A DNA stretch of 64,000 nt from Actinomadura xylanilytica. Lineage in GTDB: Bacteria; Actinomycetota; Actinomycetes; Streptosporangiales; Streptosporangiaceae. Made by a program: the position numbers and the translations under genes. How positions within the stretch are numbered: position 1 is the stretch's first letter; every line of letters begins with the position of its first letter. The DNA lies in contig NZ_JASNWE010000003.1 in the NCBI RefSeq assembly GCF_030283145.1, forward strand, positions 992,001 to 1,056,000. The letters are read 5' to 3'. This document shows positions 1-7,857 of the stretch, one piece after another. The notes below the pieces were generated by a model that was not told the DNA's origin, did not search any database, and saw nothing but the letters and a program-made list of their open reading frames with translations.

Positions 1-1668
1 GGAGTAGCCGTGCACGCGCCCGGTCGCGAAACCCGCTCCGGCGGGGGCGCCGACGCTGACCGGCTGGGGCGCCGACCCGCCGCAGCAGGAGCCGCCGTCG
101 GCTTCGCTCACGGCCACCGTGAGGGGAATCTGCTCGGGCTCGGCGCCGCAGGACGAGCCGCACCCGCCATCGGCGGCGATACGGGATGTGCTGTCGGGGG
201 CGCCGGGGAGCTGGTCTTCGGTGACCAGGTCGGTGGAGCAGACGCCGGTCTCGGGCAGGTCGAGTTCGACGGCGTCGGCTGCGGCCCGGTCTCCGGCCAG
301 GGCGGCGACCACGGAGCGGACCTGCTCGTAGCCGGTGGCCATCAGGAAGGTGGGGGCGCGGCCGTAGCTCTTCATTCCGGCGATGTAGAAGCCGGTCTCG
401 GGGTGGGCGAGGTCGCGTTCGCCGTGCGGGGGGACGGTGCCGCAGGAGTGGAAGTTGGGGTCGATCATCGGCGCGAGCCGGACCGGTGCCTCGGTGGCGG
501 GGTCGAGCTCGACGCGGACCTCGCGGAGCATGTCCAGGTCGGGCCGGAACCCGGTGGCCGCCACCACGATATCGGCGTCGATGGTCTGTGCGCCGTCCGG
601 GGCGGCGCCGGTGCCGGTGCCGGTGACCTGGACGGGCCCGGCGGCCGGGCCCCCTGCGGGGGCATGGAAGCCGGTGACGGTGAAGCCGCGCACCAGCTCG
701 ATCTCACCGGCGTCGACGGCGGCCTTGAGGCGAGTGCCGAGCGCGCCGCGGGCGGGGAGGCCGTCGGCGTCGCCGCCGCCGTACAGGCGGGCGACCGAGG
801 CGCCGCGCACGGCCCAGGCGATGTGGGTGCCGGGCGCGGTCTTGGCGAGCTCGGCCAGCGCGAGCAGCGTGTTGGCCGCCGAGTGGCCCATCCCGACGAC
901 CAAGATGTGCTTACCGGCGAAGCGGTCGTGGTCACGGCCCAGCACGTCCGGCAGCGGCCCGGCCAGGTAATCGGCGGCCTGGTCCTCGCCTGGAGCGGGC
1001 AGCCCGGAGTGGCCGAGCGGGTTGCTGCGCCCCCAGGTGCCCGAGGCGTCGATGACTGCGCGAGCAGTCAGGTCGGTGACGGCGCTGTCCGGGCCGACGG
1101 TGCGGACCAGCAGCGGCTGCTGGTCGCGGCCGACGGTTCGGGTGACGTCCACGCCGCGACGGGCGACGGCGATCACGCGGGTGCCGGTACGGATCCGCCC
1201 GGCCAGCTGCGGCACCCGCGCCAGCGGGGCCAGGTAGTCGCGGACCAGCTCGGCGCCGGTGGGCAGCGCCTCCGGATCGGGCAGTGTCCATCCGGTGGGC
1301 TCCAGAAGGCGGCGGGCGGCGGCGTCGGTGTCGTACCGCCACGGCGAGAACAGCCGGACGTGCCCCCATTCGGAGATCGCCGCCCCGGCGTCCTCGCCGG
1401 CCTCCAGGACCACGAAGTCCAGGCCGCGTTCGGCCAGATGAGCGGCGGCGGCCAGCCCGACCGGCCCCGCCCCGATGACCACCACCGGCAGGTCGCCGGA
1501 GTCAGCCCCCTCGACACAGCCGCACCCGGCGCTGGTCTTGGCCTGGGTCACGGTGACCGCCGGGTCCAGCGGCCGCTCGGTCTCGGTGCAGCAGCTGCCC
1601 GCCGCCTGCCCGGGCGCCGACTCCGGCGCCTGCTCGGCGGGCTCCTGGGACCGGTCGTTCTCGCTCAT
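1..1668 (-). CDS. FAD/NAD(P)-dependent flavoprotein monooxygenase, arsenic-associated type (3' end outside window)
   Basis: The gene runs leftwards off the window, with 556 codons visible and no stop. The ATG at 1668 follows a good GAGGAGAG ribosome site. The FAD-binding GAGPVG lies at residues 66-71, after a long N-terminal extension that carries Cys pairs (CC at 26-27, CGC at 49-51). A second dinucleotide motif (VVGMGHSAAN) lies near residue 250, as in flavin monooxygenases of the ArsO type. The visible C-terminal part has more Cys clusters (GGCGSSCG, SCCGG). Typical ArsO proteins are about 350-450 residues, so this is an extended form. It sits divergently from a Cys-type ArsR, which suggests arsenic or another thiophilic metal as the trigger. 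The exact reaction is inferred. A general pyridine nucleotide-disulfide oxidoreductase is the alternative. Confidence 0.75.
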   Translation of the reverse strand, partial: MSENDRSQEPAEQAPESAPGQAAGSCCTETERPLDPAVTVTQAKTSAGCGCVEGADSGDLPVVVIGAGPVGLAAAAHLAERGLDFVVLEAGEDAGAAISEWGHVRLFSPWRYDTDAAARRLLEPTGWTLPDPEALPTGAELVRDYLAPLARVPQLAGRIRTGTRVIAVARRGVDVTRTVGRDQQPLLVRTVGPDSAVTDLTARAVIDASGTWGRSNPLGHSGLPAPGEDQAADYLAGPLPDVLGRDHDRFAGKHILVVGMGHSAANTLLALAELAKTAPGTHIAWAVRGASVARLYGGGDADGLPARGALGTRLKAAVDAGEIELVRGFTVTGFHAPAGGPAAGPVQVTGTGTGAAPDGAQTIDADIVVAATGFRPDLDMLREVRVELDPATEAPVRLAPMIDPNFHSCGTVPPHGERDLAHPETGFYIAGMKSYGRAPTFLMATGYEQVRSVVAALAGDRAAADAVELDLPETGVCSTDLVTEDQLPGAPDSTSRIAADGGCGSSCGAEPEQIPLTVAVSEADGGSCCGGSAPQPVSVGAPAGAGFATGRVHGYS

Positions 1669-1734
1669 GATCTCTCCTCGCTGCGTCGCGTAGGTGGCCT
1701 TGCGTAGGTGGGCCCGAGGAACGGGCGGTTCGGG

Positions 1735-1913
1735 TCAGAGACGGGCGCGGTGGGCGGCGGTGGCGACCCGGTCGCGGTGGGCGGCCGCACGGCAGGCGCT
1801 GGTGCAGACCTCCCCCGCTCGTCGCGGAAGGTGACACGCCCGCCGGAGCGTGCGGTGCCGTTGCGTGCGGTGCTGCGCTGAGCGGTGATCCGGGTGAGCG
1901 GCGTCTTCATCAC
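1735..1913 (-). pseudogene. Small protein gene with apparent frameshift
   Basis: An ORF starts at ATG 1913 (or 1910) and begins MKTPLTRITAQRSTARNG, then reads RVTFRDERG. At about 1820-1826 the plausible coding sense moves to another frame, reading GEVCTSACRAAAHRDRVATA and ending at TGA 1735-1737. In the original frame the ORF becomes a proline/serine-rich low-complexity tail that overlaps the start of the next gene. The CxxxC and basic helix in the shifted frame look more protein-like. I do not recognise the family. It lies between the ArsR-controlled promoter and the flavoprotein, so it was probably the first gene of that operon. A sequencing error would give the same picture. Confidence 0.35.
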
Positions 1914-1987
1914 GACCCCTTGTTTAGACGTTCTTCGAAGCAGGCGCCAGTTTGCGTCGCTGCATAGATAGATGTCAAATTAGAGCT
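1914..1987. promoter_or_regulatory. Divergent promoter/operator of the arsR-flavoprotein pair
   Basis: This 74-base AT-richer gap separates a leftward unit from the rightward arsR. It holds ATAGATAGATGTCAAATTAG just before the arsR ATG, an AT-rich block of the kind bound by ArsR/SmtB repressors. I cannot assign clean -35/-10 boxes. Confidence 0.4.
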
Positions 1988-2353
1988 ATGTCTAAGTTGC
2001 TGGAGTTGGAAGACGCCACCAACCCGGCGTGCTGCGCACCACTGAGCGGCTCCACCCTGGGCGAGCAGGAGGCCGTCGAGCTGGCCGGGGTGTTCAAGGC
2101 GCTGTCGGACCCGGTCCGGCTGCGATTGCTGAACATGATCGCCTCTGCCGAGGGCGGCGAGGCGTGCGTGTGCGACCTGACCGGCTCCTTCGAGCTGACC
2201 GCCCCCACCATCTCCCACCACCTGAAGGTGCTGCGCCAAGCCGGGCTGATCGACGGCGAGCGGCGCGGGACCTGGGTGTACTACCGGGCCGTTCCCGAAG
2301 CACTGAGCCGCCTGTCGGGCCTGTTCGCCCTGCCCGCGCTCACCCCCGCCTGA
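1988..2353 (+). CDS. arsR: ArsR/SmtB family As(III)-responsive repressor
   Basis: This is a 121-residue winged-helix repressor. The ATG at 1988 was chosen because it places the cysteine pair at residues 15-16 (PACCAPL), the same numbers as the arsenite-binding C15/C16 of Corynebacterium glutamicum ArsR. A CVC motif follows at 60-62. The recognition helix region (LTAPTISHHLKVLRQAGLI) and the wing (GERRGTWVYYR) are intact. By family knowledge it would release the divergent operator when As(III) or Sb(III) bridges these cysteines. An upstream in-frame ATG at 1952 would add 12 residues and is less likely. It converges on the flavoprotein at 3430-2363, with only 9 bases between the stops. Confidence 0.88.
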   Translation: MSKLLELEDATNPACCAPLSGSTLGEQEAVELAGVFKALSDPVRLRLLNMIASAEGGEACVCDLTGSFELTAPTISHHLKVLRQAGLIDGERRGTWVYYRAVPEALSRLSGLFALPALTPA

Positions 2354-2362
2354 CCTGCTCGC

Positions 2363-3430
2363 CTACGGGCGCAGCCCGGTCAGGACGTGGCGGGCGTCGG
2401 CGCCGACCCCGCGCAGGGTGGCCGAGGCGAACGAGCGCTGCCACTCCAGCCCGACGTAGCCGAGCCCGGGATGGGTGATGGAGATCCCGCCGCGGTGCCG
2501 CGGCATCCCGGCCTGGTCCAGAGCGCCCGAATCGGCGAGGTAGTCCACGCCCGGCCGGTACCCGGTGGCCAGCAGCACCACCTCGACGCGCTCGCGCGTC
2601 CCGTCGGCCCACACCACGTGGTCGCCCTCCAGGTGGGTGAACAGGGGGCGCCGGTCGGGGTTGCCGGTGGCGATCGCGTCCCGGTAGGTGCCGGTGTCGA
2701 ACACCGGGGTGCCCTTGCCACCGGTCAGCAGCCGGCGCGCCCACCCGGCGGCGTCAAGGCCGGTGCGCTGCAGCCACAGGTGCATGTCGACGCCGGCGAC
2801 GCGCTGCGGCATGAACCGCAGCGGGTGCCGGGTGGCCAGGGTGACCCGACAGTGGCCGGCCAGCTCGATGGCGATCTGCACCGCCGAGTTCCCGCCGCCC
2901 ACGATCACCACCCGCCCCCCGGCGAACTCGCCGGGCCGCCGGTACTGCGAGGAGTGCAGCACCGTGCCGGTGAACGAGTCCAGCCCGGGCACGTCGGGGC
3001 GGTGCGGGCGGCTGAACGCGCCCGTCGCGGCGATCACCGCCGGGGCGGTGAAGCTCTCCCCGCTCTCGACCGCGACCTCCAAGGCCCGCCCGGGCCTCGC
3101 GCCCGCCCCCACGCCGGCGGCGACCTTGACCACGCGGTGGCCGGTGCGGATGTCGGCGTCCAGGCGTTCGGCGTAGCCGGCCAGGTAGGCGATGACCTCA
3201 TCGCGGGTCGGGTAGCCGTCCGGGTCGCCGGGGAAGGGAGCGCCGGGCAGCGCGCTGCGGCGGGCCGGAGAGAACAGGGCGAGGCTGTCGTAGTAGTGCG
3301 GCCACGACCCGGCCGCCGACCGGGCGGCCTCCAGGACCAGCGGGGTGAGTCCGAGGTCGAGGGCGACGCGGGCGGTGGCCAGACCGGCCTGCCCGCCCCC
3401 GATGATGATGGTGTCGAAACGGTGGGGCAT
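2363..3430 (-). CDS. arsO: NAD(P)H-dependent FAD monooxygenase, ArsO-like
   Basis: This 355-residue flavoprotein is taken from ATG 3430 (MPHRFDTIIIGGGQAGLATA). A second ATG at 3454 lies inside the putative operator and is less likely. The FAD motif GGGQAG is at the N-terminus. The NADPH motif VVIVGGGNSAVQ is central, and the typical LATGYRPG segment is near the C-terminus. Length and motifs fit the ArsO group, flavin monooxygenases found in ars operons whose substrate is still debated. It is transcribed away from the second ArsR gene (3495), so the two share a control region. A general flavin-containing monooxygenase is the alternative call. Confidence 0.8.
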   Translation of the reverse strand: MPHRFDTIIIGGGQAGLATARVALDLGLTPLVLEAARSAAGSWPHYYDSLALFSPARRSALPGAPFPGDPDGYPTRDEVIAYLAGYAERLDADIRTGHRVVKVAAGVGAGARPGRALEVAVESGESFTAPAVIAATGAFSRPHRPDVPGLDSFTGTVLHSSQYRRPGEFAGGRVVIVGGGNSAVQIAIELAGHCRVTLATRHPLRFMPQRVAGVDMHLWLQRTGLDAAGWARRLLTGGKGTPVFDTGTYRDAIATGNPDRRPLFTHLEGDHVVWADGTRERVEVVLLATGYRPGVDYLADSGALDQAGMPRHRGGISITHPGLGYVGLEWQRSFASATLRGVGADARHVLTGLRP

Positions 3431-3441
3431 GCCCACAACAT

Positions 3442-3464
3442 AACATCGTTTCATGAAATGTTAA
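3442..3464. promoter_or_regulatory. Putative operator between arsO and the second arsR
   Basis: A perfect 10-base palindrome, TTTCATGAAA, lies at 3449-3458 in an AT-rich block (AACATCG...TGTTAATAT) between the divergent arsO and arsR-like genes. Position and symmetry suggest the binding site of the adjacent ArsR protein. Confidence 0.5.
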
Positions 3465-3494
3465 TATGTCAGGGTGGGGATGAAGGAGGAACCG

Positions 3495-3866
3495 GTGTCG
3501 GACCAGGCCACGGACAGCTCGCGTGAAGCACCGCAGCTCGGCTGCGGGGCCGTGGTGGAGCCGCCGAGCGAGAAGCTGCGCGAGTTCCTCAAGGGGCTGG
3601 CCAGCCAGCAGCGGCAGCAGATGCTGGAGCTGTTCGCCGGTGGTGTCGAGTTGACCGTCGGGACCGTCGCCGAGCGCCTGGGCATCGGCCAGTCCGGCGC
3701 CTCCCAGCAGCTCGCCCTGCTGCGCCGCGGCGGCCTGCTCACCTCCCGCAAGGACGGCAAACAGGTCCGCTACCGCGTCGACACCCTCGCGGTCGAGCGG
3801 TCCCTCACCGAGCTGCAGAACTACCTGCGGACCTGCTGCCCGCCCAACCTCACCGGTGACGGCTGA
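3495..3866 (+). CDS. ArsR family winged-helix regulator
   Basis: This 123-residue protein starts at GTG 3495, chosen because AAGGAGG lies 5 bases upstream. GTG 3474 and ATG 3480 are in-frame alternatives without a better site. The helix-turn-helix is VGTVAERLGIGQSGASQQLALLRRGGLL, and the wing is KDGKQVRYRVD. It lacks the CVC metal motif of the arsR at 1988. It has one Cys near residue 17 (LGCG) and a CC pair near the C-terminus (TCCPPN), so its inducer cannot be read from the sequence. It probably controls itself and the divergent arsO-like gene. Confidence 0.8.
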   Translation: MSDQATDSSREAPQLGCGAVVEPPSEKLREFLKGLASQQRQQMLELFAGGVELTVGTVAERLGIGQSGASQQLALLRRGGLLTSRKDGKQVRYRVDTLAVERSLTELQNYLRTCCPPNLTGDG

Positions 3867-3904
3867 CGCTGGCCCGCCAGACCTCCCACCAGGCCGGCTC
3901 AGGC

Positions 3905-4470
3905 TCAGAACAGGGTGTCGCGGACGCGCAGGGGCCGGTACCCGCCCGGCCGGGCCAAGCTGGGCGAGCTCGCCCTCGACGTCGATCGAGCCGACTCTTG
4001 CTGGAGCGCGAACGCCTCGATCGCCGCGGCGAGCTCGTCGGGTTCAGGAACGCCGTAGTCCGGCTGGTCCGCGCACGGCACAACGACACCCCAGCTCCGA
4101 TTCGGCCGTCCTCGGCCGAACAGATAGGCACGCCAGAGCCAGTCCTGCGCGGCGTCAGCCCTCAACCGCGCGATCAGTACCCTGCGGTCCACGTGGCGGC
4201 CGGCATCCCAACGGCTCGGCGCAGGGACCAGGGTCCATGTGCTGCCCCGCTCCAGTGCCGTTGACGTGCGACAGACCCGGCGGATGGCCTCCACTGCGCG
4301 GCGCTCGGCAACTCGGTACCGTAGACCAAACGCGTCAGCCCGCCCGCCGACACGTAAACCGGCCACGGCTCCACCGTCCGCACAGACGCGAGCAACTCGT
4401 AGATGGCGCGCTGGATCCTCCCCGGCCCCCTGCTCACCAACACACCGTAAGCGTTGAGCCGCTTCGGCAC
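3905..4470 (-). pseudogene. Frameshifted conserved hypothetical gene
   Basis: The 5' half starts at ATG 4470 (MPKRLNAYGVLVSRGPGRIQ) and reads protein-like to about LVYGTELPSAAQ. The sense then continues in another frame as EAIRRVCRTSTALERGSTWT and runs to the stop at 3905. The switch is at about 4305, where loss of one base after CAG would explain it. The restored product would be about 188 residues. The GRIQ/AIYELL helix and the later RRACR-like helix resemble small DNA-associated proteins, but I cannot name the family. It lies beyond the TniQ gene of the decayed transposon and may be cargo or host DNA. Confidence 0.5.
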
Positions 4471-4527
4471 GCATCACTTCAACACTTAAACGAGCCGACA
4501 ACAAAAGAGCTACTTGCCTCACGTGCC

Positions 4528-4656
4528 TCAGCAACATCCAGGCCACTGACCAGCAGAAACCAGCGACACAAGATAAGGCCGGACGCGTTCATGGCGGGTC
4601 TGCCCGGTGAGCGCGAAAAAGTGGGCATCGGCGGGCGCATGGGTCAGAACCTCCAT
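4528..4656 (-). CDS. Small ORF, 42 residues, unknown
   Basis: The ORF starts at ATG 4656 directly after GGAGGGGACAGT, a good ribosome site, and ends at TGA 4528-4530. It begins MEVLTHAPADAHFFALTG and ends GQWPGCC. It lies between the TniQ gene and the frameshifted gene on the same strand. No family is recognised. The 122 bases between it and the TniQ stop show no other coding sense. Confidence rests only on the start signal and position. Confidence 0.35.
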   Translation of the reverse strand: MEVLTHAPADAHFFALTGQTRHERVRPYLVSLVSAGQWPGCC

Positions 4657-4778
4657 ACTGTCCCCTCCATCGACCGGCATCGCCGAAGGCCAACGCTTAG
4701 ATGACAGCGTGAGCATCGATGCGGGCACCGCCCCCACACTGTCCACAGCCGAAACCCCTGCTTGCCGGCCAGCACGGC

Positions 4779-7382
4779 TCAAGATCCATTGCCCCTTGTG
4801 GGCTTGCCTGGTATGCCCCCATCCAGGGAGTTCAGCAGCCGAACGGCCTCGTCGAGGAATCGCCTGCCGGACGGGGTGAGTCTCACGGGAGTCGTCGAAG
4901 CAAGCAGTGGCGATCCTGTCGCCTTGGCCAGGGTTCGGATCTGGCCGCGCAGGGAGTTGGGGGCGATGCCCAGTGCGGTTGCGGCCCGGCTGAGGTCGGT
5001 GCTCATCGACAGCGCGACCAGGGATCGCAGCCGCCGGATGCTGTTGGGGGTGGCGATTGTGGTGAGCATCGCCGGCGACAGATCGGGCAGGGGATCCAGG
5101 TGCGCGAACGGGTTGGAGACCGGGTTCCCCGCCCGGAGCACGATCCCCCAATCCCTGGCCATCTTGCGCATGGTGTCTGGATGGCATCGGGCCTGGTCTG
5201 CCAGGTCGGACAGGCTCCGCAGCTTGACCAGGTACTCGTGCTCGACCCACTCGCGGGAGATGCGGTGGCGGGTGGCTTGCGCGTACGTGCGTCGCTCGAC
5301 GCCGGCCTCGGCCATCGCGCGCAGGACCGTGGTGTTGCTGCATCCGGCCGGAGCCGCGATCTGCGCCGGGGTCAGCCGCTGGCGCAGGTGGAGATGGTGC
5401 AGGCTTTGTGGTGACAGGACGCCCCGCCGCGGAATGCGCCGGCCGCCTTTGGGCGCCGGGAAGTGCGCAGGTCGCGGTTTCGCGTCGGTGATGTCGGCGT
5501 AGAGCCGGGTCTGCTCGCAGGAGAGGGCCAGCTGATCGGCGACGCGAGTCACCAGGTGTCCGGCCCAAAGGAGGGCGACGAACGCTTCACGATCGACGTC
5601 CGCGGGATCGGGTCCGGGCCAGCCGGCACCGGGGGGCTCGTGGATCGGGGGTGCCCACTGGACCGGTTCGTCGATGCCGCGGGCGGCAAGGGCGCCGGCG
5701 GCCTGGTCGAGCAGCCACCCCCGCAAGCTGCGCGGGATCTGGAATCGCAGGTTGTCTCGCGCGTGGTAGCTGACCCGCTCCGGCAGGAGCGCGGGCGCGC
5801 CCAGCAGCAGCGAACGCAGGTACCAGCGCACAAGGGCAAGCCGTGGAGCGCCCCCGGTCCGCCAGCCCTCCGCCCGGCACAGCGCCGTGTAGGCGGCGAC
5901 GTCGAGGTCAAGATCGCCGCAGGCGAAGGTCTGCCTGCGGCGGGCGTAGTCGATCGGCGGCGCGTGCTGGTCCAGGACGTCGGTCAACTCGATCAGCGCC
6001 CAGACCACGGCCGTCAGCGCGGGCTCCACCAGCTCTGCCCGGTCGAAGGCCAGGCGGTCCTTGGCCGGGGTTTGATGGCCCAGCAGCGTCGCGGCCCCGC
6101 TGTAGTCGAGCTCGGACCCGGGCAGGAGGAGGAACGCGCTGCAGGCCCTGCGGAACCCGTCGGTCGCCGGCGGGCTGGAGATGCGATCGGGCATCAGCCT
6201 GATGCTCCACTGGGGCCAGAGCATCCCGGGTATCTTCGCGGCTCGCCCTTGAAGCTGCTCTTTGGTGAGGCGGGCCGGGTGGTCGCGGCCAGGAGCGCGG
6301 TCTCTCAACCGCGTCAGCAGCCCGGACTCCGAATCGGCCGAGGCCAGTGCGAGCTGCCTTAGGCTGGCCCCCGCCTTCTTCCAGGTTTTGGCGCGGGTGT
6401 GCGGGTCCTTGGTCGAGGGGGCCCGCGCCTGGTCGACGCGCAGGATCCACTCCAGCAGGTCACGAGCCTGGGCGTCCGCGCGAGAGCGTGCGATGCGGCC
6501 GAGCACTGTACCGACCGCGGTGCTGGAGATCGCGGTGCTGGAGGGGGTGTTGGGCACCCGCCCTGGTTCGAGTGGCGACCCCTGCCACTCGCTCAGGACC
6601 TCGTGCACCACTGGAGGCGCTGTGGGCAGGTGGTCCGGCAGGCCGTGCAGCGATCGACGTCCCAGCGCGTAGATCTCTCGCAGGTGGAGCTCGGCGGCGG
6701 TGCGGTCGTGCCGCTGGCCCTGCGTGAGGATCTGGTTGACCGCCCGCTGAGCCTGCACGATCAGGCCCCTCGCGGGCAGCCCCGGAGCCGCGGCCTGGGG
6801 CAGGGGGAAGTCGCAGGGGACACGGTCTCGCCGGCCACCCGGGGCCTGGGCGTGCACGCCGTTGGCGCACTGTCCCGGCCGGGAGGGACCGCCGAATCTG
6901 CTGCCGGAGATCCTGGGGGGCTTGTGACAGGCCGGGCACTGCCCGATGAGCTGGCAGTTGTGCCGCAGGCAGCAGAACGTCCACGGCAGGCGCCAGGCCA
7001 GCAGCCACCGTCCCCCGTTGTCGTGCAGGCAGCGCGGACAAAAGCGGGTGCTGGCGCCGCCCGAACGCCAGCTCGGAGGCGCCTTCATCGCGCGGCGGTC
7101 GGGATGGAGCCGAACCGCCATCTGATCGAAAGGCTCCAGGGTCAACGACCTCAGCACCGACTCCTGAACCCCGGCGACCGCACTGAGTCGCCGTGCCTCC
7201 TGTGCGTGGAGCCGGATCGTCATCTTGCCGACCCTGGCCTGCGGCAACTCCACGAATCGAAGGAAGTGAAAGGCGGTGATCCTCAGCCTTCGGGCGTAGG
7301 CCTCGATCCAGCTGTCCAGAGCCTCACCGGGCAGCGGCGGACAGGCGATGGGGATCCGCTCGGTGGCCCACCTCTGCCTCAC
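4779..7382 (-). CDS. tniQ: TniQ-family transposon targeting protein with C-terminal LysR-like HTH
   Basis: This 867-residue protein starts at GTG 7382, overlapping the tniB stop by 4 bases. The N-terminus (PPLPGEALDSWIEAYARRL) is the start of the TniQ domain. A zinc-finger cluster follows at about 112-155 (FCPRCLHDNGG, FCCLRHNCQLIGQCPACHK). The middle holds several helix-turn-helix-like stretches. The last 90 residues (RLRSLVALSMSTDLSRAATA ... LTPSGRRFLDEAV) look like a LysR-type DNA-binding domain. In Tn7- and Tn5053-like elements, TniQ/TnsD proteins select the target site with the TniB/TnsC ATPase. The gene looks intact, although its partners upstream are broken. It may act in trans with complete elements or be a leftover. 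Confidence 0.82.
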   Translation of the reverse strand: MRQRWATERIPIACPPLPGEALDSWIEAYARRLRITAFHFLRFVELPQARVGKMTIRLHAQEARRLSAVAGVQESVLRSLTLEPFDQMAVRLHPDRRAMKAPPSWRSGGASTRFCPRCLHDNGGRWLLAWRLPWTFCCLRHNCQLIGQCPACHKPPRISGSRFGGPSRPGQCANGVHAQAPGGRRDRVPCDFPLPQAAAPGLPARGLIVQAQRAVNQILTQGQRHDRTAAELHLREIYALGRRSLHGLPDHLPTAPPVVHEVLSEWQGSPLEPGRVPNTPSSTAISSTAVGTVLGRIARSRADAQARDLLEWILRVDQARAPSTKDPHTRAKTWKKAGASLRQLALASADSESGLLTRLRDRAPGRDHPARLTKEQLQGRAAKIPGMLWPQWSIRLMPDRISSPPATDGFRRACSAFLLLPGSELDYSGAATLLGHQTPAKDRLAFDRAELVEPALTAVVWALIELTDVLDQHAPPIDYARRRQTFACGDLDLDVAAYTALCRAEGWRTGGAPRLALVRWYLRSLLLGAPALLPERVSYHARDNLRFQIPRSLRGWLLDQAAGALAARGIDEPVQWAPPIHEPPGAGWPGPDPADVDREAFVALLWAGHLVTRVADQLALSCEQTRLYADITDAKPRPAHFPAPKGGRRIPRRGVLSPQSLHHLHLRQRLTPAQIAAPAGCSNTTVLRAMAEAGVERRTYAQATRHRISREWVEHEYLVKLRSLSDLADQARCHPDTMRKMARDWGIVLRAGNPVSNPFAHLDPLPDLSPAMLTTIATPNSIRRLRSLVALSMSTDLSRAATALGIAPNSLRGQIRTLAKATGSPLLASTTPVRLTPSGRRFLDEAVRLLNSLDGGIPGKPTRGNGS

Positions 7383-7798
7383 GCCGACCGTCTCCCGGTG
7401 ACCGACCGGGACCTGGGCTTGGAGGTGAGCAGGCCCGCGTCGATCGCGGCCTTCAGGTCCAGCCGGGCCTCCTCGGCGGCCGCATCGTTCTTGACACCGT
7501 CCATGAGTTCCTCGTCCAAGCGCTCATGGCCAGTGCGGATCGCCCGGTAGCAGCCCCGGTTGACCAGCGCCATCAGTGAGGCGAAATGCCCGCTGGAGCG
7601 GACCCAGAAATAATCGGCGAGATCATCGGCCAGCATGCCCGGGTACTTGTCGGCCAAGACCAGCTTCTTCTCGATCGTCAGCAGCACCTGGCGGAACTCC
7701 CGCCGCCCCTGCTCGTCCTCGACCTGGAACGGAAGCAGAGTCAACGCCGTCGTGCGGCGGCCGAACTGGGCGTGCAGCGACTTCCTCAGCGAGCGCAC
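7379..7798 (-). pseudogene. tniB: tniB/tnsC-like AAA ATPase, 3' fragment
   Basis: About 130 residues of the C-terminal half of an actinobacterial TniB-type ATPase are open: AQFGRRTTALTLLPFQVED, then LLTIEKKLVLADKYPGML, then GHFASLMALVNRGCYRAIRT. This is the lid and post-sensor part of the AAA module. The Walker A and B motifs and about the first half of the protein are missing. The frame remains coupled to tniQ (GTGA overlap). The missing piece immediately upstream, which should read VTLIYVGVGLQERG, is found inverted at 7801-7857. No proper start codon or ribosome site is visible, so the gene is taken as broken. Confidence 0.8.
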
Positions 7799-7800
7799 CG

Positions 7801-7857
7801 GTCACGCTGATCTACGTCGGTGTCGGACTACAGGAGCGAGGGGTCCTGAGCGAGGGG
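7801..7857 (+). pseudogene. Inverted scrap of tniB at the deletion junction
   Basis: Read on the + strand, these 57 bases encode VTLIYVGVGLQERGVLSEG. That is the segment that normally comes just before the AQFGRR part of actinobacterial TniB ATPases. Here it is in the opposite orientation to the tniB remainder (minus strand, ending 7798) and to the tnsA fragment that follows. It marks an inversion coupled to a deletion. Confidence 0.7.

Noticed and set aside
10..1707. Long open frame on the + strand (565 codons)
   Set aside because: Gly/Ala/Arg-rich antisense shadow of the flavoprotein on the minus strand, which has clear FAD motifs and a ribosome site.
2387..3526. 379-codon + strand frame
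   Set aside because: Antisense to the arsO-like gene and composition-driven; no family motif.
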